From Ceratopteris richardii (Eukaryota; Streptophyta; Polypodiopsida; Polypodiales; Pteridaceae), in contig CM035417.1 in the NCBI GenBank assembly GCA_020310875.1, positions 103,476,647 through 103,540,646 on the forward strand: a stretch of 64,000 nt of DNA, given 5' to 3'. Shown here piece after piece: positions 19,201-26,781 of this stretch (positions within the stretch are counted from its first letter, which is position 1; each line of letters begins with the position of its first letter). The notes beneath the pieces were generated by a model, which was given only the letters and a program-made list of their open reading frames with translations, searched no databases and was not told where the DNA came from. A program made the position numbers and the translations under genes.

Positions 19201-21038
19201 GGATTTTTTGGACAGTCCTTGATCAAATGTTCTCTACCACAATCCTTACAGTATGCTCCCTCTATTCTGAATGTTGGAGGTTGTGGACAATCTCTAATGA
19301 AATGCTCTCCCCCACACCTATAACATGTTATCTTTGGTCCCCCTTTGAATTGAGGTTTTTGATTGGACATGTAGTTGTTGGTAATGTACATGAATGTTGC
19401 TGTGTCCATTTCAATTTTTCCATTTCCCAGGTCTAGGGCTTTAAGCTCAGGTTCCCGTATTTCATAATCTTCCCATTCTTCCTGATGTCCCTCACTCCAT
19501 TGATACTCTTCCTTATAAGGTGATCTGAATCTTGAATTTCCTTCATCAATGGGTGTATATTTGACTGGTACCACATTAGTTGGAATAGGAGGCTGTTGTC
19601 CTAATACTGGCCTTGGTTGCTCAGTATAACCTGATTCCCTCTGAGTCATGTAGTCTCTTTCCTTGACAGGTTGTTTGTTATAGAAGCATTCCTCCCTGGT
19701 ATGGTTTGTCCATTTTCTCTCTAGTGTACAATACTTGAGTGTCTTCCTATCTTGTAAGTGTTGTGGTTCCTGATAAGGGCATTGTTGTGCCAGATGATTT
19801 TCTCCACAAATATAACATTTCTTGTTTGTGTTTATCCTAGAGTTTATCAGGTTAGTTTTAGTGCTTACCTCTAGGGCTTTAGCAATAGCCTGAGCCAACT
19901 CTTCTGCTGGAGGAATTTTGTCTTCAAAAGATCTGGGTTGATCAAATGCTAACAAATCTTGACCTCTGTTGTCCTCCAAATCTATTGCTTCCTTAACACA
20001 GGCTGCTAAATCAGGACATCTCCTATAGTACACTAGGGTCCTTAATTGGGCACTTCTCAAACCCTCAATGAATAAGGATACTTGTTTTGCCATGGAAGGT
20101 ACTTCTTCTCTTGGGCATCTATCAATGTACTGCTTAAACCTTCTGGCTGCTTCTCTAACATTTTCCTCCTTTTGTTGTTTGAAGCTGTGTATCAATGTGG
20201 CTGTACTATGTTTGATTCCAGTCTTAGAGAATTCACCAATGAAAGCTTCTAAGAAAGATTCAATGTCTAGGTACATTTCTTTTCTCAAAGGAATGAACCA
20301 TGATAAGGCTGGCCCTGTTAGGGTTAGACCAAATGCCTCAAATTGTACCTTGTAATCTTCTACTTCCTCTGCTCTAATCAGTTGTCTAAATTCTGCTGCA
20401 TGAGCATGAGGATCTGAATACCCTTCATATTGGTTCTTCATGCATTTGGCTACTTGGTATGGTCTAAGCATCCTACCCTGAGGTTGCCAATGAGGTCTTC
20501 TTCTGAGTGGGAAGTCATTGTATCCTTCTGGTTCTTTGTCAAAGGGATTTGGTGAAGCATGTGTCCTTCTCCCATGATGTTGCTCATTATTAGTGTAGTT
20601 TTCATTTGGTCTAGGTATATCTGGTTGTCCCATGTTATGTTCCCAAGGTCCTTTGTCAGCACATTGCCCTAGATCATTTGAATTTTCAGGGTCTTGAGAG
20701 AAGATGTATACACATCCTTGCCTGTCTTCATATCTTCCATCTTTGAATTGGGCTACTGGAGTTATATTCAGGGGAACTTCTAAATTTCTCAGTCTAATGA
20801 GGAATTTATGCATTCCATCCTGGTATACATAGGTTCCAAACCTATTTGTATACATGTATTTAAGGATGTTTCTAAAATCCCCAGTTTCTATTGACTCATT
20901 TGTTTCATTTAGGTTTTCCATGTTACTTTCTTGGCCTAAACTTCTTTCTGATCTTTTACTACTTCCTGGCTCTTTTTCCTTCCTTGTTAGTTCTTGCTTG
21001 GAAAGTGAATTTATTTTATTTCCAGACCTTAGTATCAT
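13266..21038 (-). CDS. gag-pol: E1 Gag-Pol polyprotein, 2590 aa, with a second protease domain after integrase
   Basis: One open frame encodes the whole structural and replication polyprotein. Gag occupies about 1-620: an N-terminal block with TNRFGTYVYQDG (about 65-76), a retrotransposon gag core at about 190-370, and zinc knuckles at about 405 (CYICGENHLAQQC), 570 and 597. The first retropepsin is at about 878 (LDSGSG, later ILGRP). Reverse transcriptase spans about 1265-1470 with YVDD near 1430, and RNase H has HVHVDAS near 1573. Integrase has its His/Cys finger at about 1906-1950, the core (WGLDFIGP near 1975, SDRGTHF near 2036, NGLAEST near 2075) and a GHGPYII-type C-terminal module near 2215. 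A second retropepsin-like domain follows at about 2320-2400 (LIDSGAQVNLI, LILGQPW), then a tail with IW/WVKK-like motifs. There is no chromodomain. Gag and Pol share one frame, so no frameshift is needed. It looks whole. Confidence 0.95.
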   Translation of the reverse strand: MILRSGNKINSLSKQELTRKEKEPGSSKRSERSLGQESNMENLNETNESIETGDFRNILKYMYTNRFGTYVYQDGMHKFLIRLRNLEVPLNITPVAQFKDGRYEDRQGCVYIFSQDPENSNDLGQCADKGPWEHNMGQPDIPRPNENYTNNEQHHGRRTHASPNPFDKEPEGYNDFPLRRRPHWQPQGRMLRPYQVAKCMKNQYEGYSDPHAHAAEFRQLIRAEEVEDYKVQFEAFGLTLTGPALSWFIPLRKEMYLDIESFLEAFIGEFSKTGIKHSTATLIHSFKQQKEENVREAARRFKQYIDRCPREEVPSMAKQVSLFIEGLRSAQLRTLVYYRRCPDLAACVKEAIDLEDNRGQDLLAFDQPRSFEDKIPPAEELAQAIAKALEVSTKTNLINSRINTNKKCYICGENHLAQQCPYQEPQHLQDRKTLKYCTLERKWTNHTREECFYNKQPVKERDYMTQRESGYTEQPRPVLGQQPPIPTNVVPVKYTPIDEGNSRFRSPYKEEYQWSEGHQEEWEDYEIREPELKALDLGNGKIEMDTATFMYITNNYMSNQKPQFKGGPKITCYRCGGEHFIRDCPQPPTFRIEGAYCKDCGREHLIKDCPKNPQKQQNTPSNIPLKTVKIMEQEELSDNDQIELNVITRAQAKQQGTIKEQNEGSTSKGKKNRQKGKWEKKRKVGKSLEEDNQEQTNSKHTSPQKTQNLSELGNSQSLDTLIKAYKGRIQEGPSPADHVMAYPIPDLEHERMLKCKQIIQETQLRLGEEDSSRRTVDQQEKTKTKEDDKEGNPQITFQMISDEHCSITCHTTWENLLKQNPHLQNKMNKAETISGNLHSPTQELEELWYIPIDKIGGYCEGEEGNSTLKLQYGKHSAKAILDSGSGVAIMTKQTWEKWGRNELLPTKMRLQLADGHIEKPLGIWEKVIVDICGIEIEHTFAIVEFPQSTSYEIILGRPFMRQMQIVQDWGNDCLYLQNQGRITRVNLRNGHYCDISPREWYKIHQNQQESEESEREDQEEGESAVWKCNILRNITNRKRKLRREDCVEEREIQDENYVPQPFKDEEFEPYGWNQILATMDLASEEYVGVEFQNEEGFDIFHIGIHMIGVSKTEEDQNQEMILKEGKSQYLETVKAEDAIKDKISGKYTEHKHKEIERDQEKEKKEKEINRDQYFDVPANFKTYEVEDRLLLKMKPKREKKKGEAYDNEEQTKKIVITQEEGEERQIVIADDMTSQEEEALRNLAKNYRDVFAYSYKDLKGIDPKICEHKIPMTPDAKPSKQRHYTFNDKYSAKIKEEIDKLLAANFIYEIEYTEWISPIVVVPKKNGKLRVCINLKKVNAATIRDSYPLPITDHLLERVAGKEVYSFLDGFSGYNQVPIALEDQHKTAFSTEWGVYAFRVMPFGLTNAPATFQRLMCHIFKEFLRNVMEIYVDDLCTFSLKRQDHLQDLERIFRKCRTYRVCLNPEKCVFYVRQGRMLGHIVSKNGISTDEKKIKAIIELPRPTNVKELQTFMGHCGYYRKFVYKFADIAKPLYALITKFEWTEECDQAFETLKTCLVTAPILKTPQWDKIFHVHVDASNYALGCVLAQPIEGSKLDFPVAYASRQLNIAEKNYTTTEREGLGMIFAVKKYRHYLLANKFKFFVDHQALLYLVNKPCHTGRIVRWFLLLMEFEFEVVVRQGKTHLRADHLSRIQSKEPSSPIDDDLPDTYLFKVESVPEWSMSLIPLLTMGPCRSLANNTHLVLQSRNFMLLAGHLYHLNQSGILEYCTPEEEQHEYVRKAHCWNPCTHASTIVTLSNLNRMGVHWPNKIQDVERYIDNCQKCQTWQKSELITLYWFQKNPEWSENIVEKLKRKEKGKQVIAGADSRNLQVISEEYQLIGEQLYKRGMDGYLRICVPEEKYLEMLEMAHSGVAGGHFSSDRTAKLILYSGFWWPTLFPDAKTYVRRCDVCQRVSQPNKRDNMPLIPLISARAFSKWGLDFIGPIHPPARQSHAEYILVATDYLTKWAEAKATKRNDAHTTARFLYENIITRFGLPIELVSDRGTHFLNQIIENMTNYFMISHNKSAPYHPQANGLAESTNKVLCNVLSKLVNTNRNDWDYQLNHVLWAYRVAYKTALGTTPFNLVYGQNAVLPMEFLIPTLKVGSQYNWTGHELSERVIDLEKLGASRLQAVMSIYTNKKRQKAYHDVHIKDKDLQEGDLVLAYTIKEHQKKFQKKGHGPYIIHQISKSGAIQLANIDGEIMPNFISGCRVKRYECPLTTEEWRRLQKAQNRKKEEESIRKEAQLEAKERIRKLKQVCLCENTLKQKEHLPLIMMNYQNENIRVLIDSGAQVNLISSALINKFNLKRAESRILIKTLGGKRIQSISSLSIKVKFNNEYMEIDCEEWPDHLMTEKLILGQPWLKQGKVILNFEKMKLNLTIKDKKFLMFFLSNEEQVVHMDVHDPDLEGFTFSMEDRNILTIQSDQASYTQDQQKTEKVKVDEETKQRRLLLPNLQYQQIRTRGIWKQVRHSYCSPKQEIRTKWIWKPKSVTKCSSTEHGYFHNRKTNGVKHYWVKKSELGQWKRDNPQWTYFWNFENDKKIFPSFPSEEN

Positions 21039-23714
21039 TCAACTATTTTTGACAATTTTTTATTTTCTAATACTCAAAAGAGTGTTTGTCACAGTTTCCT
21101 AACCAATATATTGGTTTTCCACAATTTTCTGTCCAAAATTGTGTGTGTTTTAATTTTCTTCCTATGTTTTGTGCTTTTCACAGCTTCTTAATGAATTTAG
21201 GTTTTTTTTTTTTTTTTTTTTTTTTCACGATTTTCTACTGCCAGTAGTGTTTTTTCAAAATTTTCAGATGAAAATCGTGTTTTTTTTTTCACGATTTTAT
21301 GATGCAATTAGAGTTTTCCACGATTTTCTGATGGATTTGGGGTTTTTCACAATTTTCTGATGAGAATCGTGTTTTTCACGATTTTGTGCCTACTTGTGAG
21401 TTTTTCACGATTTTCTGTTGAAAATCGTGTTTTTTGCGATTTTGTGTCAAAATCGTGTTTTTTGCGATTTTGTGTCAAAATCGTGTTTTTTGCGATTCTG
21501 TGTCAAAATCGTGTTTTTTGCGATTCTGTGTCAAAATCGTGTTTTTTGCGATTCTGTGTCAAAATCGTGTTTTTTGCGATTTTGTGTCAAAATCGTGTTT
21601 TTTGCGATTTTGTGTCAAAATCGTGTTTTTCACGATTTTGTGTCAAAATCGTGTTTTTTGCGATTTTGTGTCAAAATCGTGTTTTTTGCGATTTTGTGTC
21701 AAAATCGTGTTTTTTGCGATTTTGTTCAAAAAATCGTGTTTTTCACGATTTTGTTCCCAGACAATCGTATTGCTCACAGATTGTAAAAACACGATTTTCT
21801 TTAAGAAAATCGTATTCTGGGAATCGCGATGTTGATGGCACTTTTTCACAGAATCGCGATTTTGAGTTAAAACTCAGAATCGCGATTTTGTCTAAAATTT
21901 GGCAGATTTTCAACTTATTGCTTTTTTCAATATTTTTTCACCTATAGAATCGCCTTATCAAAATTTTGACATGCAATAAAAGAAATTTCTTGAAAAACAC
22001 TTTTTTCTTACTGAAAACCAACAAAAACAGGAAATCGCGATTTCGTGATTTTACTATTTTCCTTCTTTTTTGTGTTATTTTAATCACTTTAATGCAAAAA
22101 ATATGTACTCAAAATGCTGCTAGACTTTTTACCTTGCTTGCCAAGTTGAAAATATCTCCAAAGCTTGCTTGTAGCAGCAAATCGCGATTTTATTCGACTC
22201 TGCACACTCTCTCTCTCCCTCACTCTCACTCAAATGAATTTTTCTTTGAATTTCAGGTTTTTATAGTGTTCAGAAAATCGCGATTTTGTGTGATTTTTAC
22301 TTTTCCTCACTCTTTCACTTGTTCAACTTCTCTTACTCAATCTTAATGACTCCCTCTCCACTTTCTTATGTCAAGTACCCAAATTTACCACATATTCCAA
22401 AAAACTTTCTTTACAGAAAATCGCGATTTTGTGTAGAGAATCGTGTTTTTTCTATAGATCTTTTCTTGTGCAAATTTTGAGTATTCTATGTCCTTGCCTT
22501 CTCTCAATATCCTTCACAACTCCAACATGAGTCACCTGAAAAGTTTTTTCAAAACAACACTTTTTACAGAAAATCGCGATTCTGTTCAGAGAATCGTGTT
22601 TTCTAATTTTCTGGGTTTTTTGATAATTTTTTTAATTTTTTTAAACTTTCTTTCTCTTTGTTTTGCTACAATTCCTTCTTTTCTTTGTAATTAACTCTGC
22701 TCCTGATTTTTTGCACCAAAATCACAATCTTCCTCAGAAAATCGCGACTTTGTGCAGAAAATCGTGTTTTTCTCTATTTTTGATTTTATGCCACTCTGAG
22801 TAGTTTTTTCTTCTTGATTACCTTCAAAACCCTTCAACAACTTCAATTCCACTTTCACTTAAAATGTTAATTCACAATCAATCATTTTTTTCAGAAAGTC
22901 GCGATTCTGTGCAGAGAATCGTGTTTTTTAATTTTCTGGTTTTTTTATCATTTTTTGTTTTCTTTTCCAGTTTTCCACAATCACTCCCAACCACAACACC
23001 TCACTTCAACTTCTTATCAAGAAAAGAAATTTGTTTGATTGTTTTTATGAGTTTTGTGAATTTGTTTGGTATTTTTGCCCTAAAAATAAAGGTGAACACT
23101 TTACTTAGGGTTTCTGGTTTTGGAAATCAACTGATCCTATGGTTCTTGATTGGTTATGAGTTTCTATGTCCTTAGCTATCACTAAAGTACCAAAGAAAGG
23201 TTCTCCAATGAAAAAGTGTTATGAAAGGCAATCAAATTTTGTAAAGATAAACTCAATCATATGATTTTTTTCAAAATGCAGCACAACTCAAGATTTAATG
23301 CTCAGACTTGGTCAACAACTGAATCCTTCATTCTTACATCTAGCTACTTTAACTGTCCTTTCCTTAATATCACCATGTTATCTTCCCAAGATCACCCATG
23401 GTGTCTAGTACTTGGGCAAAAAGAAATCTAGAATTGCAAGAATAGATTCAAGTTACCTCCATCTTCAGCTCCTTGGCTCAAATCCTCCACACACCTGCAC
23501 TTTTACTTCACCAATATGATGAGCAACTATCAATTTACAAAGATTTCAGCACTTTCACTTCTACAAGACATCCATTGCTTTCTTCTTCCCTAAAGACAAA
23601 CAATGATATCTACCTATTCATGTGTACTTTTCCTAATTGATGAGCTTTACCTTGTTCACCATCATCAACTGAAGATCCAGCAAAGGTCCAACTTCAAAGA
23701 AGTTCTTGGAATAT
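21039..23714 (-). other. E1 5' leader
   Basis: A 2.7-kb untranslated leader lies between primer site and gag. The gag-proximal 1.7 kb is filled with AATCG/CGATT words: a near-perfect 28-bp tandem array at 21420-21757, then scattered AATCGCGATT-type palindromes at about 21790, 21855, 21880, 22033, 22183, 22277, 22420, 22570, 22740 and 22900. A T run occupies 21202-21225 of the plus strand. The distal kilobase is plain AT-rich sequence. Plus-strand open frames over the array are by-products of the repeat and not genes. Confidence 0.85.
21420..21757 (-). repeat. 28-bp tandem hairpin array in the E1 leader, about 12 units
   Basis: The plus-strand unit is AAAATCGTGTTTTTTGCGATTTTGTGTC, given here in two parts: AAAATCGTGTTTTTTG and CGATTTTGTGTC. 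About 12 head-to-tail copies are present with few changes (a T/C variant in units 3-5; CACGATT for GCGATT in two units). Each unit holds the inverted arms AAAATCG and CGATTTT around a 9-nt loop, so the leader RNA could form a row of small hairpins. Confidence 0.9.
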
Positions 23715-23732
23715 TCCCCGGCAACGGCGCCA
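23715..23732 (-). other. E1 primer-binding site (tRNA-Asp type)
   Basis: The minus strand reads TGGCGCCGTTGCCGGGGA, the primer site known from Athila-group elements and complementary to the 3' end of tRNA-Asp. A short T run separates it from the 5' LTR end at 23739. Confidence 0.92.
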
Positions 23733-23738
23733 AAAAAA

Positions 23739-24571
23739 TGTTTTGTTTTGGACTCCAAGTTGTCCTCTCCAATCATGAAGTAACAAAGAATCAACAAATC
23801 ATCTTTATTTTGTCAATCCTAGGAATATCCATAAGACCACAGCCCCTTCAAGATAATAGATTCAAGGAAATAAGAAATTGATGGCTGGATTGCTGAGAGA
23901 AATTGAAGATGAAGAGAAAATCTTGAGTGTACCATAACTAAGGCAAATCTCCATCATTTTCTATGTTCTTTATGTCAAAACCATGCCATTTCATTAGCAG
24001 AATACAAATATGAACTCAAAATTGAAAAATATCACCTGTATCACAAAGACGAGACAATCGCGATTCTGTACCAACAGACGATTTTCACAATTTTGAAACT
24101 TCCTTCAGTCCTTTCCACTCATTTACAGCAATAGGTCTCTCTCTTCATACAACTTACTCAACAATACACAAATGTAACTCACAAATCTCCATGATTAAGC
24201 AAGAGACAAGCTCACACATCAAAGAAAATACACTCAACAGGAGAAAACACGATTTTTGCAGAAACTCTTTCTTCTCTATTGATAGCTTGAGCAAATGACT
24301 AACCAACCTCTCCAAAATAGAGAAAATTGACTTATATACATTTTCAAGTGTCCCTTTTCACACTTGAAATTAGGTCTTTTTCTCTAATTTTCTAAAAAAT
24401 GCTATCTAAGAGTTTCTAAAAAATTCTACAAAAATTACATGAGATCCTCAACCACATAAGGAAGACTCTTCCTTATTTTTACAACCATTGCATAAATATT
24501 TTACAAGTTTTTTTGACTTTTTACTAATTTTTTACATCAAAAATGATTTTCCAAGAATACACCTTCCAACA
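23739..24571 (-). repeat. E1 5' LTR
   Basis: 833 bp, essentially identical to 7362-8194 (two substitutions by eye). It carries the promoter; see the TATA box at 24331-24338. It ends on the plus strand with CCAACA and is followed by CCCAT. Confidence 0.97.
24331..24338 (-). promoter_or_regulatory. TATA box of the E1 5' LTR
   Basis: The minus strand reads TATATAAG within GTATATAAGTCAATTTTC. It is the only good TATA box in the LTR and lies about 235 nt from its upstream edge, so transcription should start roughly 30 nt further along the minus strand (near 24300). Confidence 0.6.
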
Positions 24572-24576
24572 CCCAT
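24572..24576. repeat. Target-site duplication of E1, right copy (CCCAT)
   Basis: Identical to 7357-7361. Copia B coding sequence resumes right after it. Confidence 0.95.
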
Positions 24577-26088
24577 CCTCTCATGAACAATGTATTTTTG
24601 TAGTAGACTCAGATGTTTGGTACTTTGATAGTGGGGTGACCAAACATATTACCTCGCAGCGCAGTTTCTTCACTTCACTCAAGCCTGCTACTACAGGGAA
24701 TATTGTCACATGTGCCAACAACTCCTCTTATCCTATCATGGGAGTTGATAAGATCATTCTGAATATTGTTGATGGTAGTTCTTTTACATTGTTAGATGCT
24801 TTATTTGTGCAAGGGATCAAGAAAAATCTATTATTAGTTTAAGCTTTAACCAAGATTGGCTTGGTTGTGAAATTTATTGATGACAAATGTACAGTTCATG
24901 ATCTATCAAATGGCAAGACTGCTTCTGGCATTTTATGTTGTGGATTGTATAAGCTCATAGACTATGGAAAATTTGTGAATGATTCAACATGTGTAGTACA
25001 TGATTCTTAGGCTTTGTCAGATGCAAAGCTTTGGCTTGCATGCTTTTTTCATCTGAATTCTGCTAGCTTACTACACCTGCAGAAATCTAAAATGGTATCC
25101 TCTTTGCCCAAACTTGAGGAACCTGGTAAACATGTATGTGATGGCTGTATTTTGGGCAAAATGCTCCTTCCCAAAAGATGGTTCAGTTTGAGCTACTCAG
25201 AAATTGCAGCTTGTTCATAGTGATGTTTGTGGTCCTATGTAGACACCCTCTTTTAGGAAATATCTTTACTTTGTGACTTTCATCGATGATTTTTCCAGGC
25301 ATGCATGGGTATATCCATTGAAAGCAAAGTTTGAAGTATTTATGTGCTTCAAACAATTTTTGGTTTTGGCTGAAAATTTGTCAACATGTAAAATGGGCAC
25401 CCTCCATTCTGATCGGGGAAGGAATATATGTCTTCTAACTTTAATGCATTTTTGGCTGAATGTGGGATAAAACATCAATGTACAGTACCATATGCACCTC
25501 AACAAAATGGAGTTGTTAAATAGAAGAACAGGTCACTCATGGAGATGGCAAGGTGTATGGTCAAGAGTCAGGCTTTACCACATAGTTTCTGGCTTGAGGC
25601 TATCATGTGTGCATCATATGTACTTAACAGGAGTCCCACTAAAGCATTGGGGTCTATCACTCCATATGAGGCTTGGCATGGTCGCAAACCATCTGTTGCT
25701 CACTTGCATGTTTTTGGTTGTCTAGCATATGCATTAGTGCCTAAAAAACAATGCAGGAAATTGGATGATAAAGTAGTGAAATGTATTTTTGTTAGGTATA
25801 ATTTTGAAAGCAAAGGCTATCATTTGTATCATCCATAGAATAAACACATTCTAGCTAGCCGTGATGCTGTTTTTGTGGAAGATGTTATTCAGCCATTAAT
25901 TTCATGTACTAAGGAAACATCTGTTAGCTCCAAAGAAATGTATGACACTTTGTTGCCTCTTTTTACAGTTGGATAGTCTAGTGCTGGTCCTAATGAGGCA
26001 ACTTCACACCCTTTACAGGTTTCATGTGATGATGCAGATCATTCCATTTCTGATGCAGATTTTCATGATGCACTTGTTGATGAGAGAG
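24577..26088 (+). mobile_element. Copia B, middle part: protease and integrase (broken)
   Basis: Continuation of the Copia element split by E1. The Copia protease motif WYFDSGVTKHIT is at about 24619-24655, the pre-integrase finger at about 25020-25160 (ending CDGCILGK), and integrase core words follow (FIDDFSRHAWVYPLKAK at 25276, CTVPYAPQQNG near 25480, LNRSPTKAL near 25625). The integrase tail with HVFGCLAYALVP is near 25708. It then runs into a linker and stops at the chromovirus LTR. Broken in many places. Confidence 0.85.
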
Positions 26089-26781
26089 TGTCAGGGGAGC
26101 ACTAGATTGTGATCTCTGACTATAGTAGGCAAGATTTTGGAAATACACTTCTAATTACAAGAACACCCACGAAGGGAAAATGATACAAGAATATGTGATT
26201 GATACAAGATGTCCCATAACCTGGGACTGATAGGTATGAATAACTCGACTAGAGATGATACATGAGATCCCACAACCTGGGATCGTAAGTATGAAACAAG
26301 ATATCTAGATTACAAGAACTCCCTTCTTGGAGATGAACTAGATACATGAAAGAACACAACAAGATCTCGTACTACAAGATTACAACAAGACAAGACGGGA
26401 TGTCCAAGAACTAGACTAGACAAGACTAGAACAAGGAACAAGACAAGAACTGGAACTGGAACTTGGAGAGTACTTAGTTGGCAGTCATGACTCCTTGAAC
26501 TCCCAAAACTGGTATTAGCAAGACTGATTATGAATGTGGCCAACACCTCCTTATATAGGTTTTCAAGGGTGGTTCATGAAAGGGGTTACGAATTGATGAT
26601 GTCATCAATTTGAAACATGAGCTCTAGATATTCGAATGAGGTAAGTAGATAGACAATCTTAGGGTTTTGCATGCTCCGGACACAATGGAAGTGTTGGTTT
26701 CCTCAAATTCTGAGCCAATCATGAGATATAAAAGTCACATGGAATATGAGGTCTAGGATGGTTTCCTTGTTCATGACATCA
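26089..26781 (-). repeat. Chromovirus 3' LTR
   Basis: On the plus strand it starts TGTCAGGGGAGCAC and ends GACATCA. Its first 323 bp align with 31089-31411 at about 90% identity. Minus-strand TGATGTCATG follows a short purine run, as a 3' LTR should. Confidence 0.8.

Larger units (their letters stand above)
7362..24571 (-). mobile_element. E1: giant young Ty3/gypsy LTR element, looks whole
   Basis: A 17,210-bp element lies on the minus strand inside Copia B. Order from its 5' end: LTR (23739-24571), primer site complementary to tRNA-Asp (23715-23732), 2.7-kb leader with hairpin repeats, gag-pol (21038-13266), 495-bp spacer, accessory gene (12770-8265), polypurine tract (8207-8195), LTR (8194-7362). 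A 5-bp duplication CCCAT flanks it. The two 833-bp LTRs show only two substitutions by eye, about 0.24%, so the insertion is recent: on the order of 0.1 My at fast grass-type rates, longer at slow conifer rates. The tRNA-Asp primer site, the lack of a chromodomain and the size place it near the Athila/Tat branch. It looks whole. Confidence 0.95.

Noticed and set aside
21420-21757. CRISPR-like direct repeats
   Set aside because: The units are head to tail without unique spacers, in a plant retrotransposon leader. They are not a CRISPR array.
21360-21947. Plus-strand open frames of 120-195 codons over the E1 leader array
   Set aside because: The 28-bp unit has no stop in any forward frame, so all three frames stay open. 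The predicted peptides are the repeat itself and lie antisense to the leader.
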